64,000 nt of DNA, taken from Zarea fungicola (Eukaryota; Ascomycota; Sordariomycetes; Hypocreales; Cordycipitaceae). This document shows positions 11,864 to 21,594 of the stretch, one piece after another (position 1 is the stretch's first letter; every line of letters starts with the position of its first letter). Made by a program: the position numbers and the translations under genes. The stretch lies in contig FWCC01000064.1 of the NCBI GenBank assembly GCA_900169235.1, positions 1-64,000 on the forward strand, in the 5' to 3' direction. Below the pieces are notes generated by a model. That model saw nothing but the letters and a program-made list of their open reading frames with translations, searched no databases and was not told where the DNA came from.

Positions 11864-14449
11864 CTACAGCGCATAATTCTCCGTATGCAGAAAAATCTCC
11901 TCGAGCTCATCATCTCCCCAAATCTCGGCCTGCAGCTTGGCCACAGTATTTGCCACGCCGACGCGCATCGCTGGCGGGCCGCACACAAAGACGGCTGTTC
12001 GCCGACCCAAGATGCCACGACCATCTGCGCCGCCCGTCGCCCACTGCCGCAGCATGTAGCCCAGTTCTGGGCGGCCGTACTCAAGCGACCAGCCACCGTC
12101 AATCTCGTGCGGCACAGGAAAGGCAGACCGCATCAGGTTCTTCTGGAACTCGGTCGGCGTCGCAGGGAAGCCAAAGTCAAACCCAGATGGCGGACCAAAC
12201 GTAGATGTCGGGCGTGGTCTGCTAGTCGCATTGTCTAGATTGGTGGTGCGGAGGTGGGCGAGCTCTGGTGGGTGAGGCACACCACCGTCCTCGAGATCGT
12301 GATTGATTGTGCCAGGCGCATAGTTAAAGTGAGGGGGGTTCTCACGACGCAGAGGAGGAAAGTGAAACTCTGTATCGCTTGGCTGACGAGCCTCGTCCTC
12401 GCCAGCCTTCTTTTCAATAGGAAAGCCGTTGGCGTTGACAGGCCGTTCAGGCTCGTCGTAATCGTGCTGCTGTGTAGGAGGAATAGCACTATGGTACGGT
12501 GCATGTGGCTGAAGATATTTTTGCGGCGGCAGTGCAGTGATCTTGTCTTCATTTTCAACTCGGAGCTCTCTTTCCCGCGCAGGGTCACCCATAGCTTCGT
12601 CATAGATTAGTGCCGAGTTGCGCTTCGACGCGATGCCGGCGACAAAACCGTCGAGTTTATTGTGCAAAAGGTGTGAAAGTTGTCGTTGACTGGCTAAGCC
12701 GCCATTTATCGGTGCTGTCATTTGCGCACCTCCATGTCCTTCACGATTTCGCACTGCGGATGTGACAAAAAACTTGCAAGTAACGCTCTCTGGCGGTGCG
12801 GACTCGCGGCATAGACTCAGTTCATCGCGGAACCACTGCATGGAGTCCATCCGCTTCATAGCCCAGACGACAACAACCTTGCGAGTGATGGCTTTGCCAT
12901 CACGCATGCGCTTGATGAGATTGAGTAACTGCGACATCAGCGAGGTAATACCACTACCTCCTGCGATCAGGATACAGGTATCAAACGCCGCAAGATCTCG
13001 TCGCATGCCGCCGTACGGCCCGTCTAAGAATGCACGATATGTGTGGAAAGGTCCATTTTGAACTGCCATATCGAGAACTTTCTTTGTAAACCCACCATAT
13101 GGGCGGAAGACAAGGACACAGTCTCTGTAACTTTCGCCGTATTCAGAAGGGAAATCTTCACTGCAGAGGGAGGAAACAGTAAAAGGATGATTTTCGAAAA
13201 TAGAAATGGCAGGCATACGCAGATACACGTATTGGCCAGGTCGCCAGCGCATCTGAGTAGGAATGGTGACTTTGATGCAATTTTCGGCCATGATTGTAAC
13301 GGCAGCCTCATCGCCGACCATGAACGACAGGCGCCAAGGGCGCACCCAATTGAGTCGGAAGAAGCGCATTAAGTAGCAGACGACCCAGATGGCAATGGTT
13401 GCGTACAAATAGCTCCAAGACATGAGATAGTTTTTTGTATGCCAAAGAAGCAGACCAGTGTAAACAAAACCGGCGGGAATGTGAAGAAGCACAAATGTTT
13501 CGTACGCAATTCGTCGTATCCAAGGCAAAGAGGCCACACAGAGCCAAATGAGAGGGACGATGCAGGCAATTCCAGTGCCATAGATCATACCGCTTCCATC
13601 GGGGAACAGCTTGTTGAACACCGTCATGCCGCCATCTTTCCATACCGGTTGAATGTAAAATGGAACCATGTGAACAAGTGCCAAGAAGAGACACAGGTAG
13701 GCAAGCCATCGATGCAGAACATTGAGTCTCTCCGGACCAATGCCGAGAACAAGGGTCAGGAGGTTTGCCTTCATGCTTGTGGCGATGATCCATGGCGTAA
13801 GAGCGACAGAAATCATGCCAGCTCTGATGGCAAGCGGTGGTGAGCCAAATCGAATGCTTTGCCAGTATAGGGGCTGCTGAAGAAAGCAGAAAAGTGTGAC
13901 AAAAACGACGGCGATGAAGGAACACGTTAGGACGGCAAGCGATGAAAACGTGAAACGATATCTGCCAATGGCAATATCAGGGATGGGCCTGTAAAATACC
14001 CATCGAAACAAGGCGAGCGTGTCATTGATGATCCCAACCGAGGAAAAGTGTGCCTTGGGACGGAATTGTTTCTCGCCTAGGTTAGGCCCTTCTGGGAAGA
14101 ATTGACTCTGGCCTGTTCGCAGGGCCGAGAGATAGACATCCGAACCGACATTGTATGTTGCCCTGTAATGCTCTTCCAATTCTTGTTTGTATATTGCCTG
14201 TCGTATCTTGTCCTGCCAAAAATGCCACGCTCGCATAACGACGACGGCTACAACAAGTGCGAGCGCAAAGTAAGTCCATCCCAGGCCATACTTGCCTGAC
14301 TTGGACCAAGGGTCGACGACATTGGCTTGGACGAGACCAGGCGGGCTGGTAGGAGTTAGAGGTATATTGATTCGTTTCGATAGATTAGAGAGCACACTAT
14401 GAGCCGCATTGGCGACAGAGCGGGCGAGGGGTTTTAGCTGAGGAGCCAT
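11864..14449 (-). CDS. Ferric/cupric metalloreductase, FRE/NOX superfamily
   Basis: Plasma-membrane flavocytochrome that moves electrons from NADPH across the membrane to Fe(III) or Cu(II). A single exon of 861 aa; an upstream in-frame GTG is ignored in favour of the ATG of MAPQLKP. There is one N-terminal membrane segment (about residues 57-72), then the ferric-reductase transmembrane core at about 170-375. Putative haem histidines are in HRWLAY and LVHMVPF on one helix and LHIPAG and LLWH on another. The FAD site is HPFTVSS (about residue 425) and the nucleotide site ILIAGGSGIT (about 495). The C-terminal FVCGPPAM completes the reductase fold. Unusual is an insertion of about 218 residues (about 566-783), Pro- and charge-rich and likely disordered, between the two parts of the NADPH lobe. 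Iron versus copper preference cannot be told from sequence. NADPH oxidase (NoxA type) is unlikely given the extra N-terminal helix and the insertion. Confidence 0.9.
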   Translation of the reverse strand: MAPQLKPLARSVANAAHSVLSNLSKRINIPLTPTSPPGLVQANVVDPWSKSGKYGLGWTYFALALVVAVVVMRAWHFWQDKIRQAIYKQELEEHYRATYNVGSDVYLSALRTGQSQFFPEGPNLGEKQFRPKAHFSSVGIINDTLALFRWVFYRPIPDIAIGRYRFTFSSLAVLTCSFIAVVFVTLFCFLQQPLYWQSIRFGSPPLAIRAGMISVALTPWIIATSMKANLLTLVLGIGPERLNVLHRWLAYLCLFLALVHMVPFYIQPVWKDGGMTVFNKLFPDGSGMIYGTGIACIVPLIWLCVASLPWIRRIAYETFVLLHIPAGFVYTGLLLWHTKNYLMSWSYLYATIAIWVVCYLMRFFRLNWVRPWRLSFMVGDEAAVTIMAENCIKVTIPTQMRWRPGQYVYLRMPAISIFENHPFTVSSLCSEDFPSEYGESYRDCVLVFRPYGGFTKKVLDMAVQNGPFHTYRAFLDGPYGGMRRDLAAFDTCILIAGGSGITSLMSQLLNLIKRMRDGKAITRKVVVVWAMKRMDSMQWFRDELSLCRESAPPESVTCKFFVTSAVRNREGHGGAQMTAPINGGLASQRQLSHLLHNKLDGFVAGIASKRNSALIYDEAMGDPARERELRVENEDKITALPPQKYLQPHAPYHSAIPPTQQHDYDEPERPVNANGFPIEKKAGEDEARQPSDTEFHFPPLRRENPPHFNYAPGTINHDLEDGGVPHPPELAHLRTTNLDNATSRPRPTSTFGPPSGFDFGFPATPTEFQKNLMRSAFPVPHEIDGGWSLEYGRPELGYMLRQWATGGADGRGILGRRTAVFVCGPPAMRVGVANTVAKLQAEIWGDDELEEIFLHTENYAL

Positions 14450-16563
14450 TTCGACCAGCGACGTAGACTCGAATTCCTCTCGGGCGGTGTTAATGAAATG
14501 TGCGCAGTACACTAGCAGCAGCTCAACGTGTCGTGCCAGAGACGATGCGCCTTTCCTCTGAGCAAATTTCCATCTATCACTTCTGTAGACGGGGCTCTAC
14601 ACGAAGCTATCGGTGTTGTTTCAAATCATGTATTTTCGACAGAGTGGGCTGGGCAAGTATGCAGAAGGAAACCTAGATACACAGAGAATGTTGTGCGAGA
14701 CAGCCAGCAAGGGCCGCAAGACGGGAGGGCTTCATGCAAAAAAACAGGCAAAGGGACCAAAAAAAAAACTTGAATCTAGAAATGAGAGCTAGCTAGCTAC
14801 GGCGGGTGTGGATAGCTTGGCGAATATATGAGAAAGCCCAGGTGGCGGGTTACCGCCAGGATGCAACACTTGGGCGGACGGGGAACGGATTCAACGGGCC
14901 AAGTATTAGAGAGGACCTAGATCGGAAGTCAGTGCGGATTCCACAGAGGGACTAATGTGGATTCTACGAGAATGCTGGGTGCCACAGGAGGTGAAAGGTG
15001 ATGAGTGGATGGGTGCTGGAGAGAGACATGAATGGCTCCGTTAAGAACAGGCAGGTGGGCAAGTTTGATGGCACTAGATAGCTCAGCGGCTGGTGGCGAG
15101 TCAAGATTGGCTGCTGTGGGAACTTAAGTGGCGGATGGTGGTGTCTGGGCTGGAAAATCTCGCAGTGCTGCAAGGGCTTCGCCCATAGTCAGGTAACGAT
15201 CATCACACAGAGTAGCGGTACAGGGATACTGAAAGGTGCAATCCACCAGACCAGAGGTGACGAGGCTTGCAGCTACTCTGTATCTGCAGTAGTGCGTGAT
15301 GTGATGTCGAGGTTGGGGGCGCTGTTGACTTGCAGAACTCCCATTCCTTTTGCTTGGCAACGGCGTTGTAACACTCATGTTGAGTTTATCCAGGCCACGA
15401 ATCATCCTGGATTGCAAAAAGAAACATATGTCACTTTGGTAATTCCATTGCGACAGTGGCAAGGCGTGTCGAGCCAATCTCGAAAGGTACATATTGTACA
15501 TGATTAGCCTTTGCCTGGAAGGGGAAGCTTGTCTTACAATGCAAACAAAGCCTTGTTATGTGTGCAAGTGTGGTCCCACTTCATGGGACAAGTGTTGGAC
15601 GTGTGGAGAAGTTGCATCACACTTGAACAGAATATTGAATGCAATAACCCGCAAGAGTTTGCCGTGTGATGAACTGGGTTTGCTGTCGTCCTGGTAATAG
15701 ACGGAGGCTGCATGACGGATTGTCGAGAGATGCAAGAGGGGAAGGGAGACGCAGGAAATTGGGGGTGGCGGGAGCTAAGAAACGGGCGGCAACAGGACGC
15801 CTCTGATTTGCTGGACCTGGCCACGGAGTTATAGTGGTCGCTGGCCGCTACCAACCAGAAGCCAGTACCAACGGCACCTACCGGGTCCCACTAAACCAGT
15901 CACATCTCCCCCGGCGGCCCGCTAATATCTTTTCTGGCCGTATGTAATCCTTCCATCACAATTTGTTTCTGCGATGAATGCAGAGGCAGGCTTTTGAAGA
16001 AAGCCATGGAAATTCTGGCAGTAACCCCTCAGTGATGAATTTCGTGTAACCAACGCAGTGTTGCATTGACTCCACAAGCGGCCTTGGCAGCGAGGAAAAC
16101 ACCGAGTCTCATGGACCTTGCCCAACTGGCCGAGACGACGAGGCGAGTACCCTGGCTACAGAAAAAGGGATATGCATCTGCAGCTTGCAGTCTGGCTAAT
16201 AAAGCCTGTTCTCAATGGATAGGAAACTCTCTCATGCTCTCGCAGGGAAGGCCCAAGTGCCTGGTAACCCTACGAGAAGATAGGTGGCATTCGGTCGGAG
16301 CGTGCCGTAGGGTTTTTCCGAAGAGATTAAACCGAATCATAGCTACGACAACTATATTATAGATAATGCTAACCTTGTCTACGGAGTATGCTACAACAAT
16401 CGGGCACCCATGGCGGGTCATTCCTTCAATCCCAGTCATTGCAGCCTACCCTACATAATTACCAACGAAAACGAAACTGCATTAGTCTCCGCTGAGAGTA
16501 TTCGTAGAAACTGTATTGACAACATACAAAGACTTTGGGCATTCCATTCTATAAGCTCTTCCA
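14450..16563. other. Intergenic, no gene seen
   Basis: About 2.1 kb between the metalloreductase start and the permease stop. The first part is presumably the metalloreductase promoter. Short open frames here have no recognisable domains. A 65-codon frame at 15500-15697 has several cysteines but no other support. Confidence 0.5.
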
Positions 16564-18138
16564 TCAAAGGTCCCCCTCCAGCAGAGGTGGACCATGAAAG
16601 TGCTTCCTCCCGTAAACAATGTACCAGATCGTGCTAACACCAGCAAAGCCTGCAAACACCACGCTAGCATAATTCATGCTGGATGCACTCACCGGCAGTG
16701 CTACTGGCATACAAAATATAACCACTGAAAACACAATCCAGCCAACCGCAATCATGTTGATGAAGAGTCCAAATTTTCCTAGACTGAAACTCGAATCTCG
16801 CACGGCTCGCCGCCCCCGCATCACATTGACCAGGATAGGAAGACCGTATGATGTCGAGAGGCAGACCGTGCAGACACCAGTAAACGAGTTAAATGCTGCG
16901 CTTGACCCAAAATAGACGCAACTCAGCAGGCAGTTTATAGCTGTAGTGAGAAAAATTGCCCAGAGAGGAACGTCGAGCCGCTTGTCAACCTTGCCCCAGA
17001 TGCGATGGCCAGGTATGGCTCGGTCTCGAGCAAAGGCGTATGTACAACGAGACGCGGCAGTGATGGAACCAACGCCGGCGAAGAGCAGAATCCCTAGAAT
17101 GAGAAACAATAGCCCAAAACCGCCTCCGGCGGAGCCAGTCACCGTCTTGAAGAGGAGGCCAATGGGTTGGCCGTTGGCCACAGAAAGTAACATCGATATG
17201 TCGGGTAGTACGAAGAGAATCGGGATCAAATACACCAAACCTGTTATTCCGGCTACAAGAACAGAAAGTACGAGAGCTTTGGGGACCTCTCGGCTTGGGT
17301 TGGGAACCTCTTCGCACATGGAAGCCACCATACCGTATCCAATCATGGTGTATGCTCCTGCAACAAGTCGCAACAGGCCATTAGAGATTTGCTTTGCCTT
17401 CTAGAAGTCGAGACACAACATACCTTGTAGCAATCCCACAAAAAAAGCCCAGCCAGATGGCCACCCAGAATTCGATGCATCATAGTGAGCAAAGACAAAC
17501 TCGGCACTCCGTCGACTGTCAGCCATTACAAGCACTGTGACGGTAATAATAGCGACAGAGGTTATGGTCCAGTAGATGCAAATCTGGTTGAATCTGTCTA
17601 GCAAACCTGTACCAAAGACGTTGAGCAGGGCACAGACGAGAGTCAGAGCCCAGAATGTCAGGATAGTCTGCCACGGAGTTGGCACATAGTCCTCCTTCCA
17701 GAGGGTGATGGCACTTAAGATGACCTGAGCACCCGAGAAGTTGATGCTCAGCGCAGCAGTCCAATTGCCAACGAGGGTGAGCCAGCCGTCGATCCAACTG
17801 ACCAGCGGTGCCCATTCACGCGTGCTGAGGATGGCTGACCAGTAATACACTCCGCCCGCAGTCGGGTAGACGGCGCATATCTCTGCCAATGATGCAGCCG
17901 TGCAAAGCGACACCACCGATACCAGAACCCAGCCGTAGAGTGCCGTCACCGACTGCCCGTCCGTCAGGGAGATGTACATGGTGGTGGATATCCCCAGCGG
18001 CACCGACATGATGGCAAACGACATGCCGAGCACACTCATCATGCTCAAGTTCCGAGGCAGCTCGCTGGTATAGCCCAGCTGGGCCAATGCCTGGTCGGCA
18101 TTCTTCTCACTCACTCGCTCTGAGTCTGACTTCTCCAT
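16564..18138 (-). CDS. APC-family amino acid/GABA/choline permease
   Basis: Integral membrane proton symporter of the amino acid-polyamine-choline superfamily, in the fungal GABA/choline permease group (Uga4/Hnm1-like). Two exons, 18138-17424 and 17357-16564. The 66-nt intron (GTATGT...TTGCAG) joins GLLQ to GAYTMIGYG and gives 502 aa, typical for the family. An in-frame TTG 15 nt upstream is ignored and the ATG of MEKSDSER chosen. About 12 hydrophobic segments are visible. The first contains SMMSVLGMSFAIMSVPLG, and the conserved loop EEVPNPSREVPKAL sits near residue 260-275. The exact substrate cannot be read off: GABA, choline, ethanolamine or another amine are all possible. It lies beside a Zn2Cys6 regulator and a copper amine oxidase, which favours an amine substrate (inference). 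A TATA-like box and two GATA motifs lie upstream. Confidence 0.9.
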
Positions 18139-18317
18139 ATTTTCGCACTTCAAAAGGCAATGTTAGGAAAAGGCGGAAACGGTTGATCGTGATTATGGCC
18201 TGGTAAAGCAATGGCTGCCCAGAGAGGTGGTCTGTGACATATGTGTCGGCAATTTACAATTGGATCAAAACTGTATTTCTCTCGAGCTGACAAAAACCAT
18301 CCTCGGGGAGTCCAAGA

Positions 18318-18324
18318 TTTTATA
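18318..18324 (-). promoter_or_regulatory. TATA-like box of the permease gene
   Basis: TATAAAA on the minus strand, about 180 nt upstream of the permease ATG. The sequence is a perfect TATA match; use as a promoter is inferred from position. Confidence 0.45.
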
Positions 18325-18461
18325 GTTTGTCCGAGACATTTGATGGGGATGGAGGAGAGTAGCTGCAGCATAGTGGGGTCTGTCCACGCATTTGGCCTCC
18401 ATCTTGCTTCCCCGCGATATCAGTTAAGAAGCCGACTATATCAGAAATGCAAACGACTAAC

Positions 18462-18473
18462 TTATCTTGATAG
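18462..18473. promoter_or_regulatory. Paired GATA (AreA-type) motifs
   Basis: TTATCT (AGATAA on the minus strand) is followed directly by TGATAG, so two HGATAR sites lie in inverted arrangement about 330 nt upstream of the permease start. In filamentous fungi such pairs bind the nitrogen regulator AreA/Nit2. Binding here is inference. Confidence 0.4.
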
Positions 18474-19029
18474 AGCTGTCGTGAAATTAAAATCAGCCTT
18501 GTCAGTAGTCAAGTGATGTTAGATCCTTGCTCTCCGGGGTTCCAGTTCCGCCCGTCGATGACTTTAGCCCGTCTGGGTAACACCCCGCGCTTATCGTCTC
18601 TCCCCTCTGTTATCGTGAAAGACCCAGGAAAGCAGCGAAACTGTTTTTGCTGTACGGGCTACAGGTTACTGTATATCTGCCGGGGTACTGAGTTCCAGCC
18701 ACTTGCGCTGACGGCGCACTTGCTGCCGACATGTTCGTGGCGGACGTGTACGCCTGTTTGGTACGCCGCAAATAGATGGGCATTTGCACGTAGTATCTTT
18801 GGCAAATTTTGATAGTCAAAGGACAGAGAGTTACCTCCTTGCATTAAAATAAGCGTCCTTCGTGCCACAGGCGGCTAGTATTACAGTGTCTAAAACCTTC
18901 AACGTCTGCATGCAAAACAACCACTTCTCAGGACTATAGACGGCCGAAAACGTAGTACATATCCGGTTTCAATTCCCTCCATGCTTTCCCGTCCCGTTTT
19001 TAGACCATGCAGTAGTTCGCGCTCGGTAA

Positions 19030-20719
19030 CTATCCGAGGAGGAAATGTCCTCCAATCTGAGCCATGGCTTCCGAGATGTCCAGTGGGCGGTCCGTTTCAA
19101 ATGTGCGTATTTTCGACCAGATATGCTCTAGCAGCAGGCGAGTTCGATTCATATTCTTAAAGCCAAAAGTCTGTTCCATGTTGACGAGGTAGCAACGTAT
19201 GACACTGCGATGACTCTGACAAGTGGCGTAGGAGCCTAGCACCGCAACCGACCAGCACATGGTCGTGGCTATATATGAATGAGATGGAAGTTCTTCAAGA
19301 AGCGTTACAAACTCGGCCACAAGTGGCTCTGTCTGGGACTCTAAGCTGATTGAATTGCTCGATGGGGGCTCATCAGTTTTGCATAAGTTTGCTCGAAAGA
19401 CGCTGCACCAATGAGATGCCTCTGCCAAGAGGACTGTTAAGGCCAATTGTCCTATCCTGCCACTTTTTTGAAATGTATCGTAACTTGATCTTGATGGTAC
19501 CCACATCGACACACCGAGAAGAAGAGAAGAAATTTTCGATTCCAGGTTCACAACGTCAGTAATCAGGTATTCGGCTTTTCTCGAAGAAGATGTTGTATCG
19601 CAAGGCATTGTATCGGAGTATGGTTGAACATATTTTCTGGCTTTTCTAAGAGAAGCAGCAACATCAGGCACTAAACCAAAGAGCTCGTCCGAGCAGCCCA
19701 GCATAGCACCACTGTAGCCATGATCGGAGATGATTCGAAAGGCAGATTCCGTCTCTTGAATGATGGCATCTCTTGCCGCATCGGGAGAGCCAATGCAAGA
19801 TACGGCAAGAAAATAGGCGTACAGCTCTCTGCCAAACGCGACAGCAGATTCATACGCTGCAGGGATGCTCTCTACATGGCCGAGAATCTGGGGAGCTAGG
19901 TGGCGGAGGGCGGTTAAGTGTTGAAACGAGCTTCCGTCTTGACCACCATTCGCAATCTTCATGCCAGTGAGCCACTTTTGAACAAACTAGAACAATCTCA
20001 GCGGGACTGGGCACAGACCTCTACGCAGCAAAGCATCAACATGGATAGAAACAGCTGCACTCCCATCTCCATGTCCCCACCGGCGAACTGGGTTAGGCCG
20101 TATTTGACACTTCGTAGCGCGAGGGCGTGGTGTTCGAAAGTTTTTACAGGAGAAGACTGCGAACCGGTCGCGGCGAGATGAAATGAACTAAAGGTGAGTA
20201 TGGATTCTAGGAGCATGTCGGAGCTATGTGTGATTGGAAGCAGCGAGTCGGTAAAAGGCGTGTAATCGCCAATATGCGCTGACGCCTTTTTGCCCGTTCG
20301 GTGCAGGTAGTGGTCGATAAGGTATTTGCCATCATCAGATAGAACCGAGAGAGTTGGGGATCGAGGGACAGGTGCGGTCGGCGAACACGACAACTGTAGC
20401 AAATGCGGTAAGGTACAGCAGTTCTCCTCGAACTGATACTTGCTACTTGATCGGGCTTCTTCCTTTGCGGCAAAAATTGTTATTGCAGATGTCGGCTTGG
20501 ATTTCCTTCTGTTACTTTGACTGACTCGATCTGCATAGCCTTGTGCAGGCCATGTGGGAATTGATGGCTTACGATGCCGCCCCTACTTGGGCGCCTCTGT
20601 TGAAGGGTTGGCCAGACGCAAATCAGGCAGTTACGCTGGCAAGCTTTACATCGTGGCTTCAGCGCGTCGCATTTCTTCTTCCGCGACTTGCATGCCAAGC
20701 ACCCGCCAGTGGGATGCAT
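19030..20719 (-). CDS. Zn2Cys6 transcription factor, Fungal_trans_2 type
   Basis: Nuclear regulator with an N-terminal binuclear zinc cluster, CLACKSRKKKCDALKPRCKAC plus a final Cys at CLICVW (about residues 8-34). Three exons: 20719-20587, 20530-20019 and 19956-19030. The first intron (56 nt, GTAGGG...ATGCAG) joins QQRRP to the RVSQSNRRKSK segment. The second (62 nt, GTCTGT...ATGAAG) joins MLCCVE to IANGGQ. The total of 523 aa is normal for this class. The middle and C-terminal part (about 110-520) matches the helical Fungal_trans_2 regulatory domain in layout (YLIDHYLHRTG, LLPITHSSDMLLESILTFSSFHLAA). Both donors are slightly atypical, so exon 1/2 and 2/3 joins are the least certain part. 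It sits between the permease (same strand) and the amine oxidase (divergent, sharing an 875-bp promoter region), so it is the natural candidate regulator of both. Confidence 0.82.
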
Positions 20720-21594
20720 GGTTAACGTATGTGTGTATTGGTAGTGTAGTCGGCGATTGGGTCTACAGCCAAAAGCACAAAAGTCAGGGTTGTCTCACTC
20801 GGGAAAAGATGATGTAGCGTCAACAAGCAGGTCACAATTAGGGAAATATGCAGCGATTACAAAGTGACTGCCACAGAACCCGACTTGTCGGCTTCACTCC
20901 ATTCGAAGTCCCTCTATTTCCCCGCACACACTGATTGGACTTGTACCAGTTGCGCTATCTATGCCATGGCGCCACAATTTACCTTCGGTTCTAGGCTCTG
21001 TGGTTTTACCCAAGACTTGTTGGAAGAAGTAGTAGGCAGTGGCTAGGGATACGGAAGAGACCTTGGCAATCGACTTAGACAAAAAAGGCAAGACCCCGCG
21101 CCTATCTGTATGCCCTCTCGCCATTTGCTACCTGAGCAATGAAAGCGGGCTTGCAGTTCCGCCTGCTGAGACAACCGTTGCCAATCAATGCAAACTAGAC
21201 AATTTAAGCAAAATAGCTTAATGCAGAAAGATCCCGCCCGCCCGGAGACATGCAGGGTCACTATCAGCGTCGCCGTATGTCGGACAAGAACCAAAGAGTC
21301 AAGGCCTTGCTTCCAATCTCTAAAGCAATATTAGGAAATATGCCGCCGCTAAAGTGAAAAGTCCCCTTGCTAGCGCATTCGGTGACACCAGTCCGCCTGC
21401 CCGGAGTTGTGGCTACTGGACAAGTCGATGTCCAGATGCAATTCTCAACTACTATAAATGGTAGGATTCCTTCCCCGATGTAATGACCTGTAAACACATC
21501 TCTGTTCCACTACAAGCTGGGCCTTCCTTTCCATTCCACGCACGTTTACACGTCAGTCAATTTAAGAAGCCTTGCATATCATTGACTGCCAACC
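20720..21594. promoter_or_regulatory. Divergent promoter region, regulator and amine oxidase
   Basis: 875 bp between the two divergent starts. Three HGATAR motifs read on the minus strand: CTATCT at 20955-20960 and 21102-21107, and CTATCA at 21261-21266. A TATA-like TATAAAT lies at 21453-21459, about 140 nt before the amine oxidase ATG. No coding gene is supported here. Function as a nitrogen-responsive bidirectional promoter is inference. Confidence 0.45.

Larger units (their letters stand above)
18139..19029. other. Permease promoter region
   Basis: About 0.9 kb between the permease start and the 3' end of the regulator gene. It holds the TATA-like and GATA motifs listed separately. No further gene is supported. 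Confidence 0.5.

Noticed and set aside
15500..15697. Cys-rich short frame (CYVCKCG, CWTCGE)
   Set aside because: Its Cys order does not match the 41-45 kb family, and there is no other coding support.
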